Assembly (NCBI GenBank): GCA_028282805.1
Contig: JANQHD010000010.1
Span: 269,816-333,815 of the forward strand
Direction: 5' to 3'
Origin: Phycisphaeraceae bacterium
GTDB lineage: Bacteria; Planctomycetota; Phycisphaerae; Phycisphaerales; Zrk34
Length of the DNA stretch: 64,000 nt
Translations under genes and position numbers: made by a program
Shown: piece after piece, positions 8,222-15,521 of the stretch
Numbering within the stretch: position 1 is the first letter of the stretch
How the letters are laid out: each line of letters opens with the position of its first letter
Notes under the pieces: generated by a model
The model's input: only the letters and a program-made list of their open reading frames with translations
Told to the model about the DNA's origin: nothing
Databases searched by the model: none

Positions 8222-9358
8222 GTGCGTGACCAAAGACTCGACAAGCTCGCTCAAGTCATCGTCCAATACTCGATCGGCGCCAAGAAGGGCCAGCTCGTTC
8301 GGCTGACCAGCGATCCGATCGCCATGCCTTTGATCGAAGCGCTCTACGAACAGCTGATCAAGGCGGGGGCGCACGTGACATTCAACTGCGCACCCGACAG
8401 TTTTGCCGAGATCTTCTATGAAAACGCCTCGCCGGCTCAGCTCAAGCACGTCAACCCGATCGCCAGGTACCAGGCGCAGAAGATCGACGCGAGCATCGGG
8501 CTGTGGGCGGCGACGAACACCAAGGCGCTGACCGGCATCGACCCGAAGAAGCAGGCCATCGCCGGCGCGGCGCGCAAGCCGTTGACCAAGCTGTTCTTCA
8601 ACCGCGCCGCCAAGGGCGAGCTGAGCTGGTGCGGCACGCTGTTCCCCACGCAGGCCAGTGCGCAGGACGCCGAGATGTCGCTGCGTGAGTACGAGGACTT
8701 CGTCTTCGCCGCGGGCCACATCGACAAGGCCGACCCCGTCGCCGAGTGGAAGAAGATCGACCGCCAGCAGCAGAAGGTCGCCGACTACCTCAACGGCAAG
8801 AAGGAAGTGCACTTCAAGACGGCCAGCGGCACGGACCTGCGGGTGAACGTCGAGGGCATGACCTGGATCAACTGCGCCGGCCACGAGAACTTCCCCGACG
8901 GCGAGGTGTTCACCGGGCCTAACCTCAAGGCAAAAGACGGCGGGGTCAACGGCGTGGTGCGCTACAGCTTCCCCGCGGTGCACCACGGCCGCGAGGTGCA
9001 CGACATCGAACTGACCTTCGAGAAGGGCCGGGTCGCCAAGGCCAAGGCGAGCAAGAACGAGGCGTTCCTCAAGCAGATGCTCAAGCTCGACAAGGGCGCC
9101 AGCGCCGTCGGCGAGGTCGCCATCGGCACCAACTACAACATCCAACGCTACACCAAGAACACGCTGTTCGACGAGAAGATCGGCGGCACGTTCCACCTGG
9201 CCGTGGGCGCCGGCTACCCCGAGTCGGGCAACACCAACGAGTCGGGCTTGCACTGGGACATGGTGTGCGACCTGCGCCCCGGCGGCACGATCACGGTGGA
9301 CGGCAAGGTGATCAGCAAGGACGGCAAGTTCACCCGCAAGGGCTGGCCGGGCGCCTGA
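8222..9358 (+). CDS. Aminopeptidase, peptidase family M29
   Basis: A 378-aa metalloaminopeptidase similar to AmpS/aminopeptidase T. It starts at GTG 8222 with AGGGAG about 9 bases upstream. Family features are the N-terminal KLAQVIVQYSIGAKKGQLVRL, DLRVNVEGMTWINCAGHENF, PDGEVFTGP (metal-ligand Glu region), EVHDIELTFEKGRVAKAKASKNE, GEVAIGTNYNIQRYTKNTLFDEKIGGTFHLAVGAGYP (cut here by normal family residues), and a C-terminal SGLHWDMVCDLRPGG with His/Asp ligands. The length matches the family (about 370-410). No signal peptide, so the enzyme is cytoplasmic and cleaves N-terminal residues from peptides. Confidence 0.9.
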   Translation: MRDQRLDKLAQVIVQYSIGAKKGQLVRLTSDPIAMPLIEALYEQLIKAGAHVTFNCAPDSFAEIFYENASPAQLKHVNPIARYQAQKIDASIGLWAATNTKALTGIDPKKQAIAGAARKPLTKLFFNRAAKGELSWCGTLFPTQASAQDAEMSLREYEDFVFAAGHIDKADPVAEWKKIDRQQQKVADYLNGKKEVHFKTASGTDLRVNVEGMTWINCAGHENFPDGEVFTGPNLKAKDGGVNGVVRYSFPAVHHGREVHDIELTFEKGRVAKAKASKNEAFLKQMLKLDKGASAVGEVAIGTNYNIQRYTKNTLFDEKIGGTFHLAVGAGYPESGNTNESGLHWDMVCDLRPGGTITVDGKVISKDGKFTRKGWPGA

Positions 9359-9471
9359 AGCGCCGCGCCCTAATCAGAGCGGGCCGAGCCTTGGTCGACC
9401 CAGCCCGCCCGAGGCCCCCGGCCCCCGGAAGCCCCGCCCCGTCATGCCCCGGAAGCCGGTTGCCCCGGCCC

Positions 9472-9487
9472 CCGGGGTCGACCCCGG
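9472..9487. repeat. 16-bp GC-rich perfect palindrome
   Basis: CCGGGGTCGACCCCGG lies between the M29 gene and the HTH gene, inside a run of C/G-rich sequence. No T run follows, so it is a weak terminator candidate at best; it could also be a protein-binding site. Confidence 0.4.
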
Positions 9488-9628
9488 ACCGCCCGGGGTG
9501 ATCCAATCACTGAAACCAGCATACGCGCGGGCGTATCGCACGGGTGCAGCGCCGGGCCTTCTGGCGGGCAGTTCTGCGCCGCGCCGCGTGGTATGCTTAC
9601 CCATCATCCGACGATGGAGGCACCGTTC

Positions 9629-10120
9629 ATGTTGGCCACCGCATTGCAGAAGTTGATCGATTCCGAACAAACCACAGTCACCGAGGTCGCGGAGCTCGCG
9701 GGCGTGAGCAACTCGACGGTCTACCGCTGGATCGCCCGGCGGTCGGAGCCGTCGTTCGACGCGATCCGCCGGTTGATCCGGGGCCTGCCCGACCCGCGGG
9801 CGCAGGAGATGCTGCTCGCCACGATCATCACCGGCACCTCGTTCCGCGTGCAGAACTACCAGTTGGACCTGGACATCAACGAGGACGGCGTGGTCAATAG
9901 CGAAGACGCACTCGACGCGGCGATCAAGGTCGTCCGCAGCGCCGGCCGGTCGCTGACCTCCGTGCGCGCCGCGGCCGTGGCCGGCAAGGTCCGCAAGGAC
10001 GAGGTCGTGCCGCTGGTGGAGGAGCTGAACGACGTGATCCATCACGCGGCGCTCGTGCAGGAGGTGCTGATCCTCATGGTCGACAAGAAGCGCCGCCGCA
10101 AGGCCAAACCCGTGCGGTGA
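9629..10120 (+). CDS. Helix-turn-helix protein (phage CII-like) with dockerin-like calcium loop
   Basis: 163 aa from the ATG at 9629, chosen because GGAGG lies 8 bases upstream; the frame could extend to 9593. The N-terminal part TVTEVAELAGVSNSTVYRWI is a clear helix-turn-helix, followed by residues similar to phage regulatory CII-type proteins (SEPSFDAIRRLIRGLPDP). The middle has LDLDINEDGVVNSEDALDA, a D-x-N-x-D-G-x-V-x-x-x-D loop of the dockerin/EF-hand type, unexpected in a cytoplasmic regulator. The C-terminus is helical and ends in a basic KKRRRKAKPVR tail. The gene stands alone between the M29 aminopeptidase and the agarase-like gene. It is probably a DNA-binding regulator; its target is unknown. 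Confidence 0.72.
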   Translation: MLATALQKLIDSEQTTVTEVAELAGVSNSTVYRWIARRSEPSFDAIRRLIRGLPDPRAQEMLLATIITGTSFRVQNYQLDLDINEDGVVNSEDALDAAIKVVRSAGRSLTSVRAAAVAGKVRKDEVVPLVEELNDVIHHAALVQEVLILMVDKKRRRKAKPVR

Positions 10121-10145
10121 TCGCTGACAACACCCGACCGTCGGC

Positions 10146-12158
10146 GTGCGTCTAGTTCACATCATGCTTAGCACGCCCGCGACCTTGCGTTCACCAAAAA
10201 CCGTCGGCGCCCTGCGGGTGCGCGACGACGCCCCGCCATTGCCCGGGGCGATGGGGTACACCGCGCACAAACGCGGCGACGGGCTGCGCTGGTCGATCGA
10301 ACCCGGCACGCTCACGCGCGACCACTGGTTGAGCTGCGACATGCTGATCGAGGGCCACATCCAGGCGACCTTCCAGCTGACCATCACGGAAGAAGGCGGC
10401 GACGACCGCAACCGGTTCACGCTGATCTTCGGCCTGCTCAACCAGTGCCAAGGCCGGGTGCGGCTGCACATGTCGGCGTTGAACCAGAACGCGTGGGCGC
10501 TGGGGCGCGAGGCTGCGGTGCTCAAGCGGATATGTTTCGGCGACGCGGTCGAGCCGGCGCACGCGGCGACGATCGAGCTGACCGTCGCGCGCACCGACGG
10601 CCAACCCGTGCGGTTCTGGTTGACCGAGCCGGTGCTGAGCGAGACCGAGCCGAAGCTGCCCAACCGGCCGGTGTTGCCGAAGAGGTTGTTGTGTGATGAG
10701 CTCGGGCAGAGCACGCTGAGCGATTGGCCGGGTAAAACCAAGTCGGTTGATGAGATGCACGCGCGTGTGAAAGGTTATGCGGCGGGAAAGGGCCTGCGCG
10801 CCAAGCCCGCGCAGCGCACGCGCTGGGGCGGCTGGTCCGGCAAACGGTTCGAGGCAACGGGCTACTTCCGCACGCAACACGACGGCAACCGCTGGTGGTT
10901 AACAGACCCCGAGGGCTACGCGTTCTGGTCGACCGGGCCCGACGTGACTAGCCCGCGCATCGAGGCTCGGGTTGCGGGCATCGAGTCGGCCGTGCCGCGT
11001 CCCCTGATCGACAACCCCGCTTACCGGCGTGGCAAGTCGCGGTCGCTCGACATCATGGTCGGCCACTTGCACCGCACGTTCGGTGATGACTGGCACGCCC
11101 AGTGGCAAAAGCTTGTCGTGCACCTGCTGCACGATGCGGGGTTTAACACGTTCGGCAACTGGTCGGACTGGCGAACGGCCAGCGGGGCGCGGTTCCCGTA
11201 CGTTCGGCCGCTCAGCTTCCGAAGCCGGCGCACGCGCACTGTTTTCCGCGACTTCCCCGACGTGTTCGACGCGGCGTCGTTCGAAGCCGACGCCGCCGAG
11301 TACGCCGAGGCGCTCGAGCCGTCGGCCGACGATCCGGCGTTGATTGGTTATTTCTTGATGAACGAGCCGCAGTGGGGCTTTGCCAAGCAGACGCCGGCCG
11401 AGGGCATGTTGATCAACACGCCCCGCTGCCGTACGCGCGAGGCGTTGGCCGACTGGTTGAAACAGAAACGCGATACACCCGCTGCGCTGGCGAGGGCGTG
11501 GGGCGGCGGCGTGACCTTCGATGACGTCGCCTCGGGTGATTGGTCGCACACGCTGACGCAACAAGCCCGCGCCGACCTGCGCGCGTTCAGCACGGCCATG
11601 GTGCGCAAGCTGTACGACACGCTCTCGGCCGCCTGCCGCAAGGTCGACGCACACCACCTCAACCTCGGCGCGCGTTACTTCCGCCCGCCGCCCGGTTGGG
11701 CGCTGGCGGGCATGACCAGCTTCGACGTGTTCTCGATCAACCGTTACGACCAGACGCCCGACGCCGAGGCGCTGACCGCGATGAGCAAGGCGACCGGCAA
11801 GCCCGTGATCATCGGCGAGTGGCACTTCGGGGCGCTCGACCGCGGTCTGCCGGCGACGGGCATCCAGCGCGTCGCCGACCAGGCCGAGCGCGGCAAGGCG
11901 TACCGGCGCTACATCGAGCTCGCCGCCGCGCACCCCGCGTGCGTCGGGGCGCACTGGTTTACGCTGTACGACCAGTCGTGCCTCGGGCGGTTCGACGGCG
12001 AGGCGTACAACATCGGTTTCTACGACGTGTGCCACCAGCCCTACCAAGCGCTGGTCGACGCCGCCCGCGCCAGCCACGAACGCCTGTACCGCATCGCTGT
12101 GGGCCAGCTCGAACCATTCGACGAAAAAGTTGAATACCGACCGGCCCTGTTCCACTAA
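10146..12158 (+). CDS. Agarase-like glycoside hydrolase (GH50-type fold)
   Basis: A 670-aa protein with an N-terminal beta-sandwich-like part (residues 1-190) and a TIM-barrel hydrolase part. GNRWWLTDPEGYAFWSTGPD, ALIGYFLMNEPQWGF (putative acid/base Glu in NEP) and VIIGEWHFGALDRG (putative nucleophile Glu) are the conserved segments of beta-agarase-like GH50 enzymes. No signal peptide is visible, unlike most secreted agarases, so it may act on imported oligosaccharides. GTG at 10146 and ATG at 10164 are both possible starts; neither has a strong ribosome-binding site. The FIST gene begins 18 bases downstream. The substrate could be an agar-type or another galactan oligomer. Confidence 0.7.
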   Translation: MRLVHIMLSTPATLRSPKTVGALRVRDDAPPLPGAMGYTAHKRGDGLRWSIEPGTLTRDHWLSCDMLIEGHIQATFQLTITEEGGDDRNRFTLIFGLLNQCQGRVRLHMSALNQNAWALGREAAVLKRICFGDAVEPAHAATIELTVARTDGQPVRFWLTEPVLSETEPKLPNRPVLPKRLLCDELGQSTLSDWPGKTKSVDEMHARVKGYAAGKGLRAKPAQRTRWGGWSGKRFEATGYFRTQHDGNRWWLTDPEGYAFWSTGPDVTSPRIEARVAGIESAVPRPLIDNPAYRRGKSRSLDIMVGHLHRTFGDDWHAQWQKLVVHLLHDAGFNTFGNWSDWRTASGARFPYVRPLSFRSRRTRTVFRDFPDVFDAASFEADAAEYAEALEPSADDPALIGYFLMNEPQWGFAKQTPAEGMLINTPRCRTREALADWLKQKRDTPAALARAWGGGVTFDDVASGDWSHTLTQQARADLRAFSTAMVRKLYDTLSAACRKVDAHHLNLGARYFRPPPGWALAGMTSFDVFSINRYDQTPDAEALTAMSKATGKPVIIGEWHFGALDRGLPATGIQRVADQAERGKAYRRYIELAAAHPACVGAHWFTLYDQSCLGRFDGEAYNIGFYDVCHQPYQALVDAARASHERLYRIAVGQLEPFDEKVEYRPALFH

Positions 12159-12176
12159 AGCCGGTATGCTTTAGGC

Positions 12177-13388
12177 ATGCCCCAAACCACGACCACCATG
12201 CGCTTTGCCTCGGCAATCAGCCAGGCCGAAACCAGCGGGGCTGCGATCGACTCGGCGCTGCACGACATCGCCGACCAGATGGCGGGCCTGCCGATCGACC
12301 TGCTCATCATCACCATGACTTACCACCACGCCGACGAGGCCGACCACATCGTCGATCAGGCGATGACGCTGCTCACGCCCGCGGCGATGATCGGCACCAC
12401 CGCCGGCGGCGTCGTGGCCAGCGGCATCGAGGTCGAGGGCGACCCGGCGATCACGCTGCTCGCGGCGCACCTGCCCGGCGTTCAGATGAACACCTTCACC
12501 TACAACGACCTCGACTGGCCCGCCAGCGCCCAGGCCCCTCACGACCTGCGCCACAACCTCATGGGCGACCTCTACGAGCACGAGCCGAAGCTGGTCATGA
12601 TGTTCGCCGACCCGTTTTCCGTGCCCATGAGCAAGCTGCTGCCCACGCTCGACAAGGCCACCGGCGGCACGCCGGTCGTCGGCGGCATGGCCAGCGGCTC
12701 GCTCGAACCCAACGGCAACCGCATGCTCATCGACGGCCGCGCCCTCAACGAAGGCGCGGTCGGCGTCGTGCTCACCGGCAACCTCAGCGTCGAGACCACC
12801 GTCAGCCAGGGGTGCCGGCCGATCGGCCAACCCTACGTCATCACCCAGTGCAACAAGAACCTCATCCAGCAGCTCGGCGGGCAGAACGTCATGGAAGTTG
12901 TCCGCGAGCTGACCGACCAGCTCGACGCCGAGAACCGCGCGCTCATGCAGCAGGGCCTGCTCGTCGGGCGCGTGATCAACGAGTACAAGGATCGCTTCGG
13001 GCGAGGCGACTTCCTCATCCGCAACGTCATCGGCGCCGCGAAAGATGAATCGTTCATCGCCGTCAGCGACTTCGTGAAGGTCGGCATGACCGTTCAGTTC
13101 CACGTGCGCGACAAGCGCACCGCCGAGGAAGACCTGCACCTGCTGCTCGATGCCCAGAAGCTGCACGGCCCGCCGGCCGGGGTGTTCCTGTGCACCTGCA
13201 ACGGCCGGGGCTCGGGCATGTACGAACAGCCCGATCGCGAAACGACGATCATCGCCCAGCACCTCGGCGACGTGCCGCTGACCGGTTTCTTCGCCGCCGG
13301 CGAGATCGGCCCCATCGGCCGCAACAACTTCGTGCACGGCTTCACCGCGTCGATAGCGCTGTTCCGCCCGATCGAACAACACACGTAA
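12177..13388 (+). CDS. FIST domain signal transduction protein
   Basis: A 403-aa protein with the FIST N domain in its first half (MIGTTAGGVVASGIEVEG, LVMMFADPFSVPMSKLLPTL, TPVVGGMASGS) and the FIST C domain in its second half (DFVKVGMTVQFHVRDKRTAEED, GVFLCTCNGRGSGMY, PLTGFFAAGEIGPIG, NNFVHGFTASIALF). FIST proteins are predicted intracellular sensors of small ligands, possibly amino acids, and often work with two-component or c-di-GMP proteins; here there is no such partner alongside. It follows the agarase-like gene closely. The start at 12177 is the first ATG; 12198 is an alternative. Confidence 0.88.
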   Translation: MPQTTTTMRFASAISQAETSGAAIDSALHDIADQMAGLPIDLLIITMTYHHADEADHIVDQAMTLLTPAAMIGTTAGGVVASGIEVEGDPAITLLAAHLPGVQMNTFTYNDLDWPASAQAPHDLRHNLMGDLYEHEPKLVMMFADPFSVPMSKLLPTLDKATGGTPVVGGMASGSLEPNGNRMLIDGRALNEGAVGVVLTGNLSVETTVSQGCRPIGQPYVITQCNKNLIQQLGGQNVMEVVRELTDQLDAENRALMQQGLLVGRVINEYKDRFGRGDFLIRNVIGAAKDESFIAVSDFVKVGMTVQFHVRDKRTAEEDLHLLLDAQKLHGPPAGVFLCTCNGRGSGMYEQPDRETTIIAQHLGDVPLTGFFAAGEIGPIGRNNFVHGFTASIALFRPIEQHT

Positions 13389-13424
13389 AGCCGCCGATGC
13401 CATCGGCGGTCAAAAGGCCGACTC

Positions 13425-14513
13425 ATGAACCGCATGACAAGCGCCGTCGCAGCGTTCGTTCTGATCGCCTGGCTCGTGACCCCCACGCACGCCACCGGCA
13501 AGGTGCAAGTGTTCTTCCTCGTCGGCCAATCCAACATGGAAGGCAAAGGCGACCCGCGCCACCTCGACACTTACCGCGACGACCCACTGATCAAGAGCGA
13601 TTACAGCAAGCTCAAGGACGGCGACGGCTGGGCCGCGCGCAACGACGTGTTTATCACCTACCCCTCCAAGCGCGGCGGCGCACAGCACGGCCCGCTCACC
13701 GTCGGCTTCGGCACCAAGGGCGAAAACTCGATCGGCCCCGAGTTCGGCTTCGGGCACACCGTCGGCGACGCGATCGATGCGCCGGTCGTGCTCGTGAAGC
13801 TCGCCTGGGGCGGCAAGAGCCTCGTGCGTGACTTCCGCCCGCCCAGCGCCCCACCGACCGACGCCGAGTTACAGGCCGCGCTGGCCAAGGCACAGAAGAA
13901 AAACCCCAACGCCACGCTCGACCAGGTCAAAGAAAGCTACGGCGTGTACTACGCCAAAACAATCGCACACACGAAGGATGAACTCGCCCAACTCGACCAG
14001 CGCTTCCCGTCGCTCGCCGGACGTGAGGTAGAGCTTGCGGGCTTCGTCTGGCACCAGGGCTTCAACGACATGGTCAACCGCGACCTGCGCGAGCGCGATT
14101 ACGCCGAGTACACGCGGTTGCTGATTCACTTTATACGTGACGTGCGCAAGGACCTCGGTGCACCCGACATGCCGTTTGTAATCGGTGAGTTGGGCACGGG
14201 CGGCATCCCGAATCGTGGCGCGTTTCAAACCGCGCAAGCTAACGCCGTCAAGGCGCCCGGTTTTGAGGGCGACGTGGCGTTCGTGCCCACCGCCGAGTAT
14301 TACGACACCGTGGCGCACGAGTACTACGAGAAGGGTTACTGGAAGAAGAACAGCACGCCCGAGCAGAAACAGATGTGGCGATCGGTCGGCAACGACCGGC
14401 CGTACCACTACCTCGGCTCGGGCAAGACGTACTACCTCAAGGGCGTCGCGTTCGGCCGAGCAATGTTAGCGATGACAACCCACGCCCCGCTCCGCGAGAA
14501 GGCGGCGCCATAG
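13425..14513 (+). CDS. Secreted sialate O-acetylesterase-like carbohydrate esterase (SASA/DUF303)
   Basis: A 362-aa SGNH-type esterase with a signal peptide (MTSAVAAFVLIAWLVTPTHA). KVQVFFLVGQSNMEGKGDP is the block I motif with the nucleophile Ser in GQSNM. GPEFGFGHTVGDAI, LVKLAWGGKSLVRDF and GFVWHQGFND are further conserved blocks; the catalytic His is probably in the later KAPGFEGDVAFVPT to YHYLGSGKTYY part. The family removes acetyl groups from carbohydrates (CE6/sialate esterase type) in the periplasm or outside the cell. With the GH50-like gene upstream it may act on acetylated algal polysaccharides, but substrate specificity is not visible. Confidence 0.82.
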   Translation: MNRMTSAVAAFVLIAWLVTPTHATGKVQVFFLVGQSNMEGKGDPRHLDTYRDDPLIKSDYSKLKDGDGWAARNDVFITYPSKRGGAQHGPLTVGFGTKGENSIGPEFGFGHTVGDAIDAPVVLVKLAWGGKSLVRDFRPPSAPPTDAELQAALAKAQKKNPNATLDQVKESYGVYYAKTIAHTKDELAQLDQRFPSLAGREVELAGFVWHQGFNDMVNRDLRERDYAEYTRLLIHFIRDVRKDLGAPDMPFVIGELGTGGIPNRGAFQTAQANAVKAPGFEGDVAFVPTAEYYDTVAHEYYEKGYWKKNSTPEQKQMWRSVGNDRPYHYLGSGKTYYLKGVAFGRAMLAMTTHAPLREKAAP

Positions 14514-14607
14514 CACCGATCACTTCACGACGTGGTCTTGCTGGGTGTTGATCGACGAGCCGGGGTCGCTGGCAACGGCGCGGGCGTGTTGGTGATGGCG
14601 TGACGGT

Positions 14608-15312
14608 TTAGCCCGCCTGGTCGATCTTCTCTTCCGCCTCGGTCGACATGTCGATCTTCGCCAGCACGGGTGATGTGCGGGGGAAATCGATGGTCACCTG
14701 CTTGGCGCCAAAGCCCTTGGCCAGCGCCGAGAGCGTCTGCCGGGCCGACGCCTGCACATCGCTGGCGATGCGCTCGACCATCTGTTCGGCAAGCACGTTG
14801 GCCTGATCCTTCGCGGCTTCCTTGAGGCGGTTCTTGTCGTCTTCATCGAACCCGCCGCTGAACACCTGGTTGATCAGGTCCGGCAGCAACACGGGCAGGA
14901 GCCGGCTGCCCTGCTCGTCGTAGAAGCTGATGTCGAGGATGCTCGTGGTGTACATGCAGTCGGGCATCTGCAGGCGGTAGCGGCCGTCGCCCTGGTCATC
15001 GATGACGAACTCGCTGCGGTTCAGGTCGAACTTGAAGTCGATGCCGAACTCAAAAATCATCGCCATCTTCTTTTCGCTGATGAGCCACGAAAGGTACTTG
15101 CGGCCGAGGTCGCCGAGGCCGTGGTCGGTGGAGGTGACGATCTCCTTGGTGACCAGCCGGAACACGACGAGCTCGCCGACGCTGCGCATGTTCTCGATCG
15201 ACTGGTGCACCTCAACGGTTGGCGACTTGCCGCCGCCGCGTTTGAGCACCAGCATCAGCACGAACGCCGCGATAAACCCCACGATACCCGCGATGAGCCA
15301 TTCCACGCACAT
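14608..15312 (-). CDS. DUF4230 domain membrane-anchored protein
   Basis: A 234-aa protein with one N-terminal transmembrane helix (WLIAGIVGFIAAFVLMLVL) and a soluble part carrying SIENMRSVGELVVFRLVTKE and a later IFEFGIDFKFDL segment, which together fit DUF4230. The C-terminal third is helical and charged. The function of DUF4230 is unknown. The ATG at 15312 has AAAGGGG only one base away; the GTG two codons in (15306) has a better spacing of 7 and may be the true start. The 209-base gap upstream towards mnmG is filled by an 8-bp repeat array. Confidence 0.72.
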   Translation of the reverse strand: MCVEWLIAGIVGFIAAFVLMLVLKRGGGKSPTVEVHQSIENMRSVGELVVFRLVTKEIVTSTDHGLGDLGRKYLSWLISEKKMAMIFEFGIDFKFDLNRSEFVIDDQGDGRYRLQMPDCMYTTSILDISFYDEQGSRLLPVLLPDLINQVFSGGFDEDDKNRLKEAAKDQANVLAEQMVERIASDVQASARQTLSALAKGFGAKQVTIDFPRTSPVLAKIDMSTEAEEKIDQAG

Positions 15313-15377
15313 ACCCCTTTGTCTGAAGTGATTGACGCATTATAGGCGGAAACGTTTCAGGCGGCCGAGCGCGGCGA

Positions 15378-15431
15378 GGTCAACTGGTCAACTGGTCAAC
15401 TGGTCAACTGGTCAACTGGTCAACTGGTCAA
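15378..15431. repeat. Tandem 8-bp repeat (GGTCAACT), six full copies plus six bases
   Basis: Six perfect head-to-tail copies of GGTCAACT occupy 15378-15425, followed by GGTCAA. It lies between the DUF4230 gene and the end of mnmG. A degenerate 8-bp array in the opposite sense follows at about 15455-15520, so the pair could fold into a long imperfect hairpin. Confidence 0.95.
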
Positions 15432-15453
15432 TCATATGACATTTGGCGCGCAT

Positions 15454-15520
15454 GGTCAGTTGACCGATTGACTGATTGACCGGTTGACTGACCGACTGAT
15501 TCACCGATCAACCAATCAAC
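15454..15520. repeat. Degenerate 8-bp array in inverted sense
   Basis: Units such as GACCGATT, GACTGATT, GACCGGTT, GACTGACC and GACTGATT follow each other in register. They resemble the reverse complement (AGTTGACC) of the perfect array at 15378-15431. The two arrays flank a 22-base spacer. It ends at the mnmG stop codon and could act as a transcription terminator or protein-binding array. Confidence 0.7.
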
Positions 15521-15521
15521 C

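Noticed and set aside
9472..9487. Terminator at the GC-rich palindrome between the M29 and HTH genes
   Set aside because: There is no T run after the hairpin; kept only as a palindrome.
15378..15520. CRISPR-like look of the GGTCAACT array
   Set aside because: The unit is only 8 bp with no unique spacers and no cas genes are nearby, so it is a microsatellite-type array.
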